From Paraburkholderia sp. NMBU_R16 (GTDB lineage: Bacteria; Pseudomonadota; Gammaproteobacteria; Burkholderiales; Burkholderiaceae), in the NCBI RefSeq assembly GCF_013282575.1, contig NZ_JAAAYE010000034.1:1-64000 (forward strand): 64,000 bases of DNA, read 5' to 3'. Shown one piece after another: positions 26,148 to 35,210 of this stretch. A model generated the notes under the pieces. It was not told where the DNA came from and searched no databases. It saw only the letters and a list, made by a program, of their open reading frames with translations. The stretch's first letter is position 1; each line of letters opens with the position of its first letter. A program made the translations under genes and the position numbers.

Positions 26148-26254
26148 GCCTTGTGTCTCCTGTGTATTGTTCGCTCGATGCCCCTTGCTACCGCGGCGAA
26201 CGCCCGAGGCCTTGGTGTTCGCCAACTGCTCGATCCGCTTCGTTCCTGCTGTCT

Positions 26255-27298
26255 TCATCCTCCGGGGCGAGGCGGCGTCTTGCCGCCGCGCGGCAGCGCG
26301 ATGCCGAAAATCGCGCGTATTCGTTCGCCGCCCGCAAATGCCAGCGAGAGCAGCAGCAGAAATCCCCACGTACAGTCTCCAAAGAACTGCGACACGTTCA
26401 TGAGATTGAACAGGCTCGAAAGAAACTGCAGCACCGTCGCGGCGAAAAACACGCAGACGACGCGGCCGTACCCGCCCGCGGGATTCACGCCGCCCATCAC
26501 CGCGATCAGAATTGCGATCAGCAGGTAAGAGTTGCCGTAGTCCCACTTCGCGCTCATGGTGTGCGTCACGCTCACGAGACCCGCAAGCGAAGCCAGCAGG
26601 CCGCATAGCGTATAGGTGGCAATCAACATTCGCGCGTTCGGCACGCCCGCATAGAACGCGGCGCGCTGGTTGGTCCCCATCAGATACAAGCGCAGTCCGA
26701 ACGGTGTGCGCTTGAGCACCCAGCCCAGCACGAGCGCCGCGGCCAGAAAGATGCAAAACGAGATGGGCACCTGAAAGAACGTGCCGTTGCCAATGTCCGA
26801 AAGCGGCTCGATGTAATCGATGTGGACCGACGCGCCGTTGCTCAGTGCCACGGCCAGACCCGTGAAGACGAGCTGCGTGCCGAGCGTGCAAAGGATCGGC
26901 GTGAGCTTCAGGCGAGCGATCACCAAGCCGTTCAGAAAGCCCCCCGCAAGCCCCATCGCCACGACGATCGCGCAAAAGAGCGCGGTATAGCGCACCGGGG
27001 AATCGTCGCCATTGACGAACTGCGGCACGAGGAGCGCCGCGACCATGCCCGACAGGTTCGCAAGACCCACGCCCGAGAGATCGATGCCGCCGTTGCCCGA
27101 GAGCATCGACAGCATGATGCCGAACGCGAGCAGCCCGACTTCGGGCAACTGCGAGCCCATCGACTGCAGGTTGTCGATGCCGACGAACTGCCCGTGCGAA
27201 AACCCTACGGCGACAAGCACCACGAGCACGTTGACACTCAATAGAAAGTTGAGCTGCCGGTCGGCGAACCACTGGGCGGGACGGATTGACGGCTTCAT
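26255..27298 (-). CDS. Sugar ABC transporter permease (first of two)
   Basis: 347 residues, RbsC/LsrC-like, with about ten membrane helices and the motif GIMLSMLSGNGGIDLSGVGLANLSG. A strong GGAGGAG lies 12 bases before the ATG at 27298. An in-frame TTG at 27319 lies upstream of that site and is unlikely as a start. The gene is followed 107 bases later by the binding-protein gene. Confidence 0.87.
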   Translation of the reverse strand: MKPSIRPAQWFADRQLNFLLSVNVLVVLVAVGFSHGQFVGIDNLQSMGSQLPEVGLLAFGIMLSMLSGNGGIDLSGVGLANLSGMVAALLVPQFVNGDDSPVRYTALFCAIVVAMGLAGGFLNGLVIARLKLTPILCTLGTQLVFTGLAVALSNGASVHIDYIEPLSDIGNGTFFQVPISFCIFLAAALVLGWVLKRTPFGLRLYLMGTNQRAAFYAGVPNARMLIATYTLCGLLASLAGLVSVTHTMSAKWDYGNSYLLIAILIAVMGGVNPAGGYGRVVCVFFAATVLQFLSSLFNLMNVSQFFGDCTWGFLLLLSLAFAGGERIRAIFGIALPRGGKTPPRPGG

Positions 27299-27390
27299 GT
27301 TGACGACATGCTCCTCCAAAACTTTTGCTTGGACCGTTCGCGTTTGCCGCGCAAAACCTGTTTCACGCGATGTTCGCGTCGTGCTCCGTC

Positions 27391-28326
27391 TCAGCCCGCG
27401 GCCGCAGCCGCATCGAGCAACGCCTCGATTTCAGCGAGTCGCGGCATCGACGGCGCCGTGCCCGGACGCGTGACCGAAAGACCGGCGAGCGCACAGCCGA
27501 AGCGTATCGCCTCGACGGGATCGTCGCCGCGCGCGAGCGCAGCCGCGAAGCCGCCCGTGAAACCATCGCCGGCGCCGGCCGTCTCGACGACCGCCCCGCA
27601 TCGAAACGCCGGCACGAAGACCGAGCGCGCATGCGAGTGCATGAGCGCGCCGGCCTCGCCGAGCGTCACGATGACGGCACCCGCGCCCTTTGCTAGCAGC
27701 ACGTCGGCCGCCCTGCGCGCATCGTCGCGCGAACGCACTTCGATGCCGGTCAGCGTGGCGGCCTCGGTCTCGTTCGGCGTGACATAGTCGCACAGCGCGA
27801 AGATATCGTCGGGCAGTGGCAGCGCCGGAGCCGGATTGAGCACCGTGATCACGCCATGGCGGCGCGCGATCTCGAGGCCGCGACGCGCGGCGTCCACCGG
27901 CTGCTCGAGCTGGGTCACGAAGACCTGAGCCGAAGCGATATCGGCTTCGATCGCGTCCGCATCGCCGGCATCCATCGTGCCGGCCGCGCCGGCTGCGACG
28001 ATGATCGCATTGTGACCCGTTCCCTCTTCGACGAAGATGTGCGCCGCGCCCGTTGCCATGCCCTCGACACTCGTGGCGCGCGCGACGATCCCCTCCGCCT
28101 GCCAGGTCGCGCGCGCGATGTCGCCGAACGCGTCGTTGCCCAACCGCGTGCAAAAGACGACCTCGGCACCGGCGCGCGCGGCGGCGACCGCCTGGTTCGA
28201 GCCTTTACCGCCCGGACCCATTGCAAACGTCGAGCCGGCAATCGTCTCGCCGATGAGCGGCATGCGTGACGCCCGGAACGCGAGGTCCGTCACGTAGATG
28301 CCGAGGATGACGACGCGCCCGCCCAT
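27391..28326 (-). CDS. PfkB-family sugar kinase (ribokinase / deoxyribokinase-like)
   Basis: 311 residues. The N-terminal ribokinase signature GPGGKGSNQAVAAARAG is at about 38-54. The C-terminal motif with anion hole and catalytic base, ETAGAGDGFTGGFAAAL, has Asp within AGAGD. In this cluster it is the best candidate to phosphorylate free ribose or 2-deoxyribose at C5 before DeoC acts. The ATG overlaps the FucU stop by one base (TGATG), so the mutarotase and kinase are coupled. Confidence 0.85.
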   Translation of the reverse strand: MGGRVVILGIYVTDLAFRASRMPLIGETIAGSTFAMGPGGKGSNQAVAAARAGAEVVFCTRLGNDAFGDIARATWQAEGIVARATSVEGMATGAAHIFVEEGTGHNAIIVAAGAAGTMDAGDADAIEADIASAQVFVTQLEQPVDAARRGLEIARRHGVITVLNPAPALPLPDDIFALCDYVTPNETEAATLTGIEVRSRDDARRAADVLLAKGAGAVIVTLGEAGALMHSHARSVFVPAFRCGAVVETAGAGDGFTGGFAAALARGDDPVEAIRFGCALAGLSVTRPGTAPSMPRLAEIEALLDAAAAAG

Positions 28327-28793
28327 CAACCTACCTTCGGGGCGTCTGGCGCGAGAATCACGCCCTTGGTGAAAACGAAGCAGCCATAGCCGCGCAACTC
28401 GCCCGTCGCAATGACGCAATAGGCCTTGCGCGCGCGGGCATAAAAAGCGTGACGCTCGATGGGCGCGAACGGCACGCTGCGCCCCTCGGCGGCGTCGACC
28501 TCCGCTTGCGCCTCGCGCTGCACGGCCGGCAGCGCCTGCGGATCGCCGACGACTTCCATGCGCATCGCGGGCGTCTCGACGTACGTGTCGAGCGGCAGGA
28601 TCGACAGCACCGCGCGAACGGCTTGCGCCGAATCGGCGCCATCCATGCGCAGCAGGCGGCCCAGCTTCGTATCGCGAGCCACTGAATCCGCGGGGAAATT
28701 GGCGTCGCAGATCACGACCTCGTCGCCGTGCCCCATTGCACTCAGCGCGTAAAGAACATCGGGGTTCAACAGCGGGCTCAGATTTTTCAGCAT
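28326..28793 (-). CDS. RbsD/FucU-family sugar mutarotase
   Basis: 155 residues. The FucU-type signature MGHGDEVVICDANFPADS is at about 20-37, with a closing tyrosine region (GELRGYGCFVFTKGV). These enzymes speed the interconversion of pyranose, furanose and anomeric forms so that kinases get the right isomer. It resembles FucU more than ribose-specific RbsD. It is coupled to the PfkB kinase downstream. Confidence 0.85.
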   Translation of the reverse strand: MLKNLSPLLNPDVLYALSAMGHGDEVVICDANFPADSVARDTKLGRLLRMDGADSAQAVRAVLSILPLDTYVETPAMRMEVVGDPQALPAVQREAQAEVDAAEGRSVPFAPIERHAFYARARKAYCVIATGELRGYGCFVFTKGVILAPDAPKVG

Positions 28794-28874
28794 CTCGTCT
28801 CCTGTCTCCTATCGTCTCTCGATGCGAGGCATTGGCATTGTATTGGGTGCGCGCGTCGAACGCGCCGCCGCGAA

Positions 28875-31271
28875 TCAATCGCCGTAAGGTATCCAAATGT
28901 TCTTGACTTGCACAGCCTGGCGCAAGAACGGCAAACCTTCACTCATCGTATCGAACCAATCGATTTGCCGTCCGTAGTCGACAAACGTCCGTTTCAGGTT
29001 GCCGACCGATTCGCGCTCGACGAGCGTCGAGTCCGCAGCCGGCCCGAAGCACCAGAGCGCGTCGACGTCGTCGTGCCTGGCCAGCGCGGGCAACAGTGCC
29101 GCGCGCGCGCCCGTGACGATGTTCAGCGCGCCGGCCGGCACGTCCGACGTTTCGACGACCTGATAGAAGTCCGTCGCCATCAGCGGGCAAGCCTCGCTCG
29201 GCAGCACGACGACGCGATTGCCGAGCGCAAGCGCCGGTGCCACGAGCGAGACGAACGCCGCCAGCGGCGCTTCGTCGGGACACGCTATGCCGATCACCCC
29301 GAGCGGCTCATGCATCGCCAGCGCCACGCCGCGCAGCGGCGGTGCATGTACCGCACCGTCGAACTTGTCGGCCCACGCGGCGTAGGTGAAAAGACGCGCG
29401 ATCGACGTCTCGACTTCGCGCGACGCCTCCTGTCGCCCCGCTCCTGTGCGGCGCACGAGTTGCTGGGCGAACTCGTCGGCACGCACGGCAAGGTTCTCCG
29501 CGAGATAGTAGAGCACCTGGGCCCGGCCATGCGCGCTCGTTTGCGACCACTTGCCCGCGCTACGCGCCGCCGCTACCGCATCGCGAATGTCCTTGCGGTT
29601 GCCATCGCCGACTTCGCCGACGAACGTACCGTCGGGCGCGTGAACCTCGCGCGAGTAGCCGCTGTCGGGCCGAACCTGCTTGCCGCCGATGTACAGCTTG
29701 GCCGTACGGTCGATGCGCGCTACGGTGTCGTCGCGCTGGCTGGCGACCCCAGCCGGCGATGTCGCGCGCGGCGCGGCTTCGGCGCGCACTGGCAATCCGC
29801 TCCAACCGGGCGGCTTCACATACTCGTAGATGCCTTCTTTGCCGCCCTCGCGCCCATAGCCCGATTCGCGATAGCCGCCGAAGCCGACGGCCGCATCGAA
29901 CAGATTCGTCGCATTGACCCACACCACGCCACAAGCAAGACGCGGCGCGATGTCGAGCGCGCGGCCGATGGTCTCGCTCCAGACGCTCGCGGCCAGCCCA
30001 TAGCGCGAGTTGTTCGCGAGTTCGACCGCTTCGTCCGGCGTACGAAAGCTCATGACCGTCAAGACGGGGCCGAAGATTTCCTCCTGCGCGAGCGTCGACG
30101 CCGGTGCGACGCCGGTCACCAGCGTCGGCGCATAAAAGACGCCGTGCACCGGCAGCTCGACCTCTCCCGGCTGCCAGATCGTGCAGCCTTCGCGCCGGCC
30201 AGTTTCGACGAGCGCCTCGATGCGCGCGAGCTGCACGCGGTCGACGATCGCGCCCATATCGATGCCCTTGTCGAGCGACGGGCCGACCCGCAGCGTCGCC
30301 ATGCGGCGCTTGAGCTTGTCGATGAAACGCCGCTCGATGCCTTCTTGCACGAGCAGCCGCGAACCCGCGCAGCAGACTTGCCCCTGATTGAACCAGATCG
30401 CGTCGACAACGCCCTCGACGGCACCGTCGAGGTCCGCATCGTCGAAAACGATGAAGGGCGATTTGCCGCCCAGTTCGAGCGTCAGCGACTTGCCGGAGCC
30501 CGCCGTGGCGGCGCGAATGAGCCGGCCGACTTCGGTCGAGCCCGTGAAGGCGATCTTGTCGATGTCGCCATGCTCGACGAGGGCGGCACCCGTGCGCCCG
30601 TCGCCCGTGACCACATTGAGCACGCCGTCCGGCAATCCTGCCCGCCGGGCGAGCTCGGCGAACAGCAATGCCGTCAGCGGCGTGTATTCGGCCGGTTTCA
30701 GCACGACGCAGTTGCCGAGCGCGATGGCGGGTGCGATCTTCCACGCGAGCATCAAAAGCGGGAAGTTCCACGGCACGATCTGGCCGATCACGCCAAGCGG
30801 CGTGAAGCCCGCGAATTCGGTGTCTTGCAACTGAGCCCAGCCCGCGTGATGCAGGAAGTGACGCGCGACGAGCGGCACGTCGATATCGCGCGTCTCTCGA
30901 ATCGGCTTGCCGTTATCGAGCGCTTCGAGCACGGCAAAAAGACGGCTCTCGCGCTGCACCATCCGTGCAAGTGCGTAGAGGTGCCGCGCGCGGCCCGCGC
31001 CGCCCAGCGCTTGCCAGCCCGGCTGTGCAGCGCGAGCGGCCGCGACGGCCGCATCGATATCGGCCGCATCGCCCTGAGCCACGCACGCGAGCGTTTCGCC
31101 GCTCGCCGGCGCCAGCACATCGAAGGTCTCGCCGGCCGACGGCGCGCGCCAGGCGCCCCCGATGAAATGCCCGAACCGGCCCTCGTGTGCGGCAAGCCAT
31201 GCACGCGCAGGCTGATCGTCCTCGGGTGCGGGACCGTAATCCATCGAAGCAAAGTACTCGGCTACGCTCAT
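28875..31271 (-). CDS. Double-domain aldehyde dehydrogenase, ALDH16 type
   Basis: 798 residues in one uninterrupted frame. Domain 1 (about 30-490) is a complete aldehyde dehydrogenase: nucleotide-binding FTGSTEVG (about 242-249), catalytic Glu266 (LELGGKSP) and catalytic Cys300 (NQGQVCCAG). Domain 2 (about 520-798) repeats only the N-terminal coenzyme-fold part and has neither a Glu nor a Cys active-site motif. This layout is that of ALDH16. In the cluster it should oxidise the acetaldehyde released by DeoC, or another aldehyde made by the pathway. The start at 31271 is 14 bases after the deoC stop. Confidence 0.85.
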   Translation of the reverse strand: MSVAEYFASMDYGPAPEDDQPARAWLAAHEGRFGHFIGGAWRAPSAGETFDVLAPASGETLACVAQGDAADIDAAVAAARAAQPGWQALGGAGRARHLYALARMVQRESRLFAVLEALDNGKPIRETRDIDVPLVARHFLHHAGWAQLQDTEFAGFTPLGVIGQIVPWNFPLLMLAWKIAPAIALGNCVVLKPAEYTPLTALLFAELARRAGLPDGVLNVVTGDGRTGAALVEHGDIDKIAFTGSTEVGRLIRAATAGSGKSLTLELGGKSPFIVFDDADLDGAVEGVVDAIWFNQGQVCCAGSRLLVQEGIERRFIDKLKRRMATLRVGPSLDKGIDMGAIVDRVQLARIEALVETGRREGCTIWQPGEVELPVHGVFYAPTLVTGVAPASTLAQEEIFGPVLTVMSFRTPDEAVELANNSRYGLAASVWSETIGRALDIAPRLACGVVWVNATNLFDAAVGFGGYRESGYGREGGKEGIYEYVKPPGWSGLPVRAEAAPRATSPAGVASQRDDTVARIDRTAKLYIGGKQVRPDSGYSREVHAPDGTFVGEVGDGNRKDIRDAVAAARSAGKWSQTSAHGRAQVLYYLAENLAVRADEFAQQLVRRTGAGRQEASREVETSIARLFTYAAWADKFDGAVHAPPLRGVALAMHEPLGVIGIACPDEAPLAAFVSLVAPALALGNRVVVLPSEACPLMATDFYQVVETSDVPAGALNIVTGARAALLPALARHDDVDALWCFGPAADSTLVERESVGNLKRTFVDYGRQIDWFDTMSEGLPFLRQAVQVKNIWIPYGD

Positions 31272-31285
31272 CGCAGTGCGCTCGG

Positions 31286-32290
31286 TCAGGCTAGAGGGTG
31301 TCGGTTGAAAGCGGAATAGCGGCCGCTGACGTGGTGTTCGAGCTGCCGCTCGATATCGGCCAGCAGGCTCGACGCACCGATGCGAAACAGCGCGGGTTCG
31401 AGCCAGGGGCGGCCGAGTTCTTCCTTCATCAGGATTTGATACGCAAGTGCCGATTTGGCCGTGGAGACTCCACCTGCCGGCTTGAAGCCGATGGCGAAGC
31501 CCGTTCGCTCCCCGTACTCGCGGATCATGCGCGTCATCACGAGCGAAACGTCGAGCGTGGCGTTCACGCCTTCCTTGCCCGTCGACGTCTTGATGAAGTC
31601 CGCGCCGGCCATCATGCAGACCATCGACGCCTTCGCTACGTTCGACAGCGTGCGGATGTCGCCCGTCGCCAAAATCGCCTTCAAGTGGGCCGCCCCGCAT
31701 GCGGCACGAAACTCGCGCACCTCGTCGTAAAGCGCACGCCAGTTGCCGGTCAGCACGTATTCGCGCGTCACGACGATGTCGATTTCCGCCGCGCCGTCGG
31801 CTACCGACGCTTCGATTTCCTTGAGCTTGAGCGGGTGCGGGATCAGGCCGGCCGGAAAGCCCGTCGACACGGCCGCAACGGGAATGCCGCTGCCGGCCAG
31901 CGCGTCGACAGCGGCCGCGACGAAGCGGTGATAGACGCACACGGCGCCCGTTGTCAGCCGTGCGTCGCCCATGCCAAGCGCCTCGAGGAGGTCGTCGCGA
32001 ATCGGCCGACGCGCCTTGGCGGCCAGACGCCGCACGCGCGCCTCCGTATCGTCGCCGGCGAGCGTCGTCAGATCGATGCAGGTCACGGCCTTCAGCAGCC
32101 ATGCTGCCTGGGCGTCCTTCTTGACCGAGCGGCGGGTGCCGAGCGTCGCCGTGCGGCGCGCGACGGCCGATTGATTGACGCGCAGCGTATCGAACCACGC
32201 GGCATCGAAGGGCACGCCCGCATTACGCGACGGATGAGGCGGCGCGGCGCCACGCAGCGCGATCACCGCCTGGGATGTAGCTTCTGACAT
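31286..32290 (-). CDS. deoC: Deoxyribose-phosphate aldolase
   Basis: 334 residues, the longer form related to animal DERA rather than the roughly 250-residue E. coli type. The Schiff-base lysine is Lys234 (GADFIKTSTGK) and the second conserved lysine is Lys270 (GFKPAGGVST). It cleaves 2-deoxy-D-ribose 5-phosphate to glyceraldehyde 3-phosphate and acetaldehyde. I prefer the ATG at 32290 to one 18 codons upstream, because the extra residues look non-coding and the longer form would overlap the promoter at 32349-32376. Confidence 0.9.
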   Translation of the reverse strand: MSEATSQAVIALRGAAPPHPSRNAGVPFDAAWFDTLRVNQSAVARRTATLGTRRSVKKDAQAAWLLKAVTCIDLTTLAGDDTEARVRRLAAKARRPIRDDLLEALGMGDARLTTGAVCVYHRFVAAAVDALAGSGIPVAAVSTGFPAGLIPHPLKLKEIEASVADGAAEIDIVVTREYVLTGNWRALYDEVREFRAACGAAHLKAILATGDIRTLSNVAKASMVCMMAGADFIKTSTGKEGVNATLDVSLVMTRMIREYGERTGFAIGFKPAGGVSTAKSALAYQILMKEELGRPWLEPALFRIGASSLLADIERQLEHHVSGRYSAFNRHPLA

Positions 32291-32348
32291 GGAAAGATGC
32301 CTGAATGGTGCGCCACACAACGCGGCGTGAGCGCAGATTGGCAACCAT

Positions 32349-32384
32349 CCTATATCAGGCGATACGATCGTGACAAGTGCTTGT
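32349..32384 (-). promoter_or_regulatory. Candidate internal promoter and operator before deoC
   Basis: On the minus strand TTGTCA (32376-32371) and TATAGG (32354-32349) are separated by 16 bases, a plausible sigma-70 promoter. The palindrome ACAAG-CA-CTTGT (32373-32384) overlaps the -35, so a repressor there would block it. It lies between the FGGY kinase stop and the deoC start. Confidence 0.42.
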
Positions 32385-32395
32385 GATGATTATCT

Positions 32396-33952
32396 CTACA
32401 AGGCTGTCTGATCGGTCCGCAACGCATGCATCGAATCGCGCAGAGCGGGATAGAGCGCCTTGTAGACCTCGAACCGTTGCGCGTAGATCGCGCGTCTGGC
32501 CGCGTCGGGCCGTGCGTGCTCCCGCAGCGTCACCCAGCCGCGTGCGGCGGCCTCTTCGGTCACGATTCCGGTCCCGAGCGCCGCAAGCAGCGCCGCCCCT
32601 ATGGCGGCCTCGACTTCCTGTTCGATCGTGTAGACGGGGTAGCCCGTCACGTCGGCGATGATCTGCATCCACAGATTCGAATGCGCGGCCCCGCCGACGA
32701 CGATGAGCCGCTCGTCGAGCGATTGCGCGCCTTGCCGTCCCGCGTCGATGTTGTGCTGCAAGGCGAACGCCACGCCTTCCAGCACGGCACGGTAGAGATG
32801 CGCGCGCGTATGGACGAGGTTGAGGCCGACGAATGCACCGCTCGCCTGCGGGTCCCAGATCGGACTGCGCTCCCCCATCAGATAAGGCAGGAACATCACG
32901 CCCTCGCAGCCGGCCGGCACTTCAGCGGCGGCGGTTTCGAGCAGTTGGTGCGGGTCGCCGTGCGGGAGCGCGCGCGCCGCTTCGACCTCGGCCTGGCAGA
33001 ACTGATCGCGATACCAGCTCACGCACGCCCCCGCGCAGCTGGCCCCGCCGAAAATGTAGAGATCGCGGCGACCATTGAGCACGTACGGCATGCTGACCAG
33101 GCCATGTCGCGCATCGACGGTCTGGTTGATATAGCCCCAACACATGCTTGTGCCGATCATCGCAACATGCTGGCCGGCCCGCGTGACGCCGGCCGCCAGC
33201 GTGGCGATAGCCGCATCGACGCCGCCGGCAACGATCGGCATGCCCGGCGCGAGCCCAAGCTCGGCGGCCCATGACTCTAGCAAGCCGCCCACCGCTTCCG
33301 ACGATTCGACGAGCCGCTGGGGCATCAGCGCAGCGGGGATGCCCAGCATGGCGAGCGCTTCATCCGACCAGCTTCGGCGCGCGACATCGTAGACGCCGCC
33401 GATATTGCCGGCCGAGCTGTGATCGACGGCGAGCTCGCCGGTGAGCCGGTAGGCGATATAAGCGTTCGGGGGAAGAAAGTAGCGCGTCTCGTTCCACACA
33501 TCGGGCTTGTGCTCTCGCAGCCACAGCATTTTGGTAAAGCCGTAATAGCTGTCGACACCGTTGCCGGTGATGGCCCGCAAACGCTCGACATCGATATGGC
33601 GGCGCACCCACTCCACTTGATCGGTTGCGCGCCGGTCCATCCAGATCAGGCAGGGATGAAGCGGGCGAAAATCGTCGTCGACGGGGATGCCCGAGCCGCC
33701 GTACAGGCTGCTGATCGCCAACGCTTTGATGTCGCTTGTCGCGATGCCCTTCGCGCGCGCCTCGCGCGTACAGGCCGCGATGCAGAGCACCGCTGCGTCG
33801 AACCAGACGTCGGGCCATTGTTCGGCCCACAGCGGTCGGGGCGTGTCGGGCCGGTAGCCGTGCGCATGCTGCGCGACGATGGCGCCGTGCGCGTCGACGA
33901 GGACAGCTTTCGTACTTTGCGTGCCGATATCGATGCCGATGACGTAATCCAT
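32396..33952 (-). CDS. FGGY-family carbohydrate kinase
   Basis: 518 residues, xylulokinase/L-ribulokinase-like. The N-terminal phosphate loop is GIDIGTQSTKAVL (about 5-17), IWMDRRA supplies substrate contacts, and the second domain has VAGGVDAAIATLAAG and the ATP motif IVVGGAAHSNLW. The start at 33952 follows GGAGA by ten bases. It is probably the first gene of the cluster. Its substrate is not obvious, since PfkB already supplies a pentose kinase, so the cluster may handle two sugars or the FGGY enzyme may act on a keto-sugar intermediate. Confidence 0.82.
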   Translation of the reverse strand: MDYVIGIDIGTQSTKAVLVDAHGAIVAQHAHGYRPDTPRPLWAEQWPDVWFDAAVLCIAACTREARAKGIATSDIKALAISSLYGGSGIPVDDDFRPLHPCLIWMDRRATDQVEWVRRHIDVERLRAITGNGVDSYYGFTKMLWLREHKPDVWNETRYFLPPNAYIAYRLTGELAVDHSSAGNIGGVYDVARRSWSDEALAMLGIPAALMPQRLVESSEAVGGLLESWAAELGLAPGMPIVAGGVDAAIATLAAGVTRAGQHVAMIGTSMCWGYINQTVDARHGLVSMPYVLNGRRDLYIFGGASCAGACVSWYRDQFCQAEVEAARALPHGDPHQLLETAAAEVPAGCEGVMFLPYLMGERSPIWDPQASGAFVGLNLVHTRAHLYRAVLEGVAFALQHNIDAGRQGAQSLDERLIVVGGAAHSNLWMQIIADVTGYPVYTIEQEVEAAIGAALLAALGTGIVTEEAAARGWVTLREHARPDAARRAIYAQRFEVYKALYPALRDSMHALRTDQTAL

Positions 33953-34024
33953 GGCGCGACGTGTCTCCTTCGTTGTTTTCGCGCGCGACGAGCGCGCACG
34001 GTCCGCCCACATGCGAACAGTGCG

Positions 34025-34053
34025 TTTATAGGCCGATCGTCGGGGCCGTGCAA
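34025..34053 (-). promoter_or_regulatory. Candidate promoter of the FGGY kinase gene
   Basis: On the minus strand TTGCAC (34053-34048) and TATAAA (34030-34025) are separated by exactly 17 bases, about 75 bases before the kinase start. The -10 is strong and the -35 keeps only the TTG core. Confidence 0.42.
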
Positions 34054-34138
34054 CGTCTGGAGGGGGGAAACCGTCCAGGGCGCGCTCGATGGTGCCGTTC
34101 GCGCCCTGGTGCCCATGGCGACATGGACTGTCGGCGCC

Positions 34139-34291
34139 TTACTTCTCGCTCTTCTTCGGAATCTTGGCGCCGTGCTTGCGCGCCTGATTCAGTGCGATGG
34201 CAACGGCTTGTTTCTGCGACTTGCCGTGCTTCATTTCGGTCTTGACGTTCTTCGAAACGTCCTCGCGGGACGTGCCTTTGCGTAGTGGCAT
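34139..34291 (-). CDS. Small basic DUF6496-type protein
   Basis: 50 residues from the ATG at 34291, which has AGGAGG six bases upstream. The sequence is lysine-rich and ends KKSEK, with a central SREDVSKNVKTEMKHGKSQKQAVAIAL segment resembling DUF6496-type proteins that recur in Burkholderiaceae. The longer frame upstream (to 34357) precedes the ribosome site and is not used. Role unknown; the charge suggests nucleic-acid or stress-related binding. Confidence 0.7.
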   Translation of the reverse strand: MPLRKGTSREDVSKNVKTEMKHGKSQKQAVAIALNQARKHGAKIPKKSEK

Positions 34292-34411
34292 GATGTCCTC
34301 CTGGATGGGTTGTCGATACTCGCTCGTCATCGCGACGGCTTGCTCGTATACAAGCAACGCTCATTCCACGGACTACCGGCGCGCGCGCCGGGGAAGTGCC
34401 GACGGGTAGCT

Positions 34412-35089
34412 TCAGCCCTCGATGCGCCGACGCGTCGTGCCCAGCAGCTCGGCCATCGCCCGCCGCGCCCCATCGGCGTCGCGCTGCCGGATCGCCTCGA
34501 ACACCGCCGAGTGCTCGTCGAGCGACGCGTTGAACACCTCCGCGCGTTTCGCATTGAGCAGCAGTTGCGCCTCGAGCGTGCGACCGATCAGCGGCCCCAG
34601 CGGCATCAGGAGCTCGTTGCTGCAGGCGGCAAGAATGCCGAGATGAAAACCGAGGTCGGCGCGTACCCATTCGTCGACGGTCCGCGCCGACACCATCGCG
34701 GCATGGGCGCGCTCGAGCGCGACGAGCGTCTCGCTCGTATGGGCTCGCGCCGCGAGTTCGGCCGCATAAGGCTCGACCATCTCGCGCATTTCCTGCAGCT
34801 TCAACGCGAAACTGAGCGGCGGCGCCACCTGCGAGTACCAATCGAGCAGATCCGCATCGAGCAGGTTCCACGCATGGCGCGGCCGCACACGCGTACCGAC
34901 TTTCGGTCGCGATTCCACGAGCCCTTTCGATGTCAGCGTGCGCAGCGCTTCACGCAACACAGTCCGGCTCACGCCGAACGAACTCATCAACTCCGCCTCG
35001 CGCGGCAGGATCGATTCGGGCGCATAGTCGCCCCGCAAAATGCCTGTCGCCAGCAAGTAGGCGACGCGTCCATGCAGATCGCGCTGGAT
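34412..35089 (-). CDS. dgoR: GntR/FadR-family regulator, probable DgoR
   Basis: Winged helix ([15 protein letters not shown]) followed by an FCD effector domain, typical of sugar-acid regulators, and divergent from galactonate dehydratase. No ATG, GTG or TTG lies in frame between the TAA at 35150-35152 and the TTG at 35056. Starting at that TTG would remove most of the first DNA-binding helix and has no ribosome site. A strong AAAGGAG (35103-35097) is followed in frame by three ATC codons, and the one at 35089 has the best spacing. I annotate ATC as the start, giving 225 residues; this start is inferred. Confidence 0.7.
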   Translation of the reverse strand: MQRDLHGRVAYLLATGILRGDYAPESILPREAELMSSFGVSRTVLREALRTLTSKGLVESRPKVGTRVRPRHAWNLLDADLLDWYSQVAPPLSFALKLQEMREMVEPYAAELAARAHTSETLVALERAHAAMVSARTVDEWVRADLGFHLGILAACSNELLMPLGPLIGRTLEAQLLLNAKRAEVFNASLDEHSAVFEAIRQRDADGARRAMAELLGTTRRRIEG

Positions 35090-35210
35090 GATGATTCTCC
35101 TTTCGAATGGCTTTCGTCGGCCGTTGCGATTCGCGACCGTCGACCGCGATTATCGCGAGGCCTGCGCAAAGCGCAAGCGGTCGATCCGTGCAGGAAGCCG
35201 CCGCACAATA

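Noticed and set aside
27298-27319. TTG start for the first ABC permease
   Set aside because: The ribosome site GGAGGAG lies downstream of that TTG, so the ATG at 27298 must be used.
28728-31319. 863-codon plus-strand frame opposite the aldehyde dehydrogenase
   Set aside because: Shadow of the ALDH16 gene; composition is Arg/Asp/His-rich and unstructured.
28875-32198. Treating the 1107-codon minus frame as one giant protein
   Set aside because: The first 309 codons overlap deoC in another frame and look random; the dehydrogenase starts cleanly at 31271.
22467-33952. Calling the cluster an AI-2 (Lsr) operon
   Set aside because: The importer and FGGY kinase are Lsr-like, but the regulator is DeoR-type, DeoC has genuine aldolase lysines, and LsrF/LsrG are missing.
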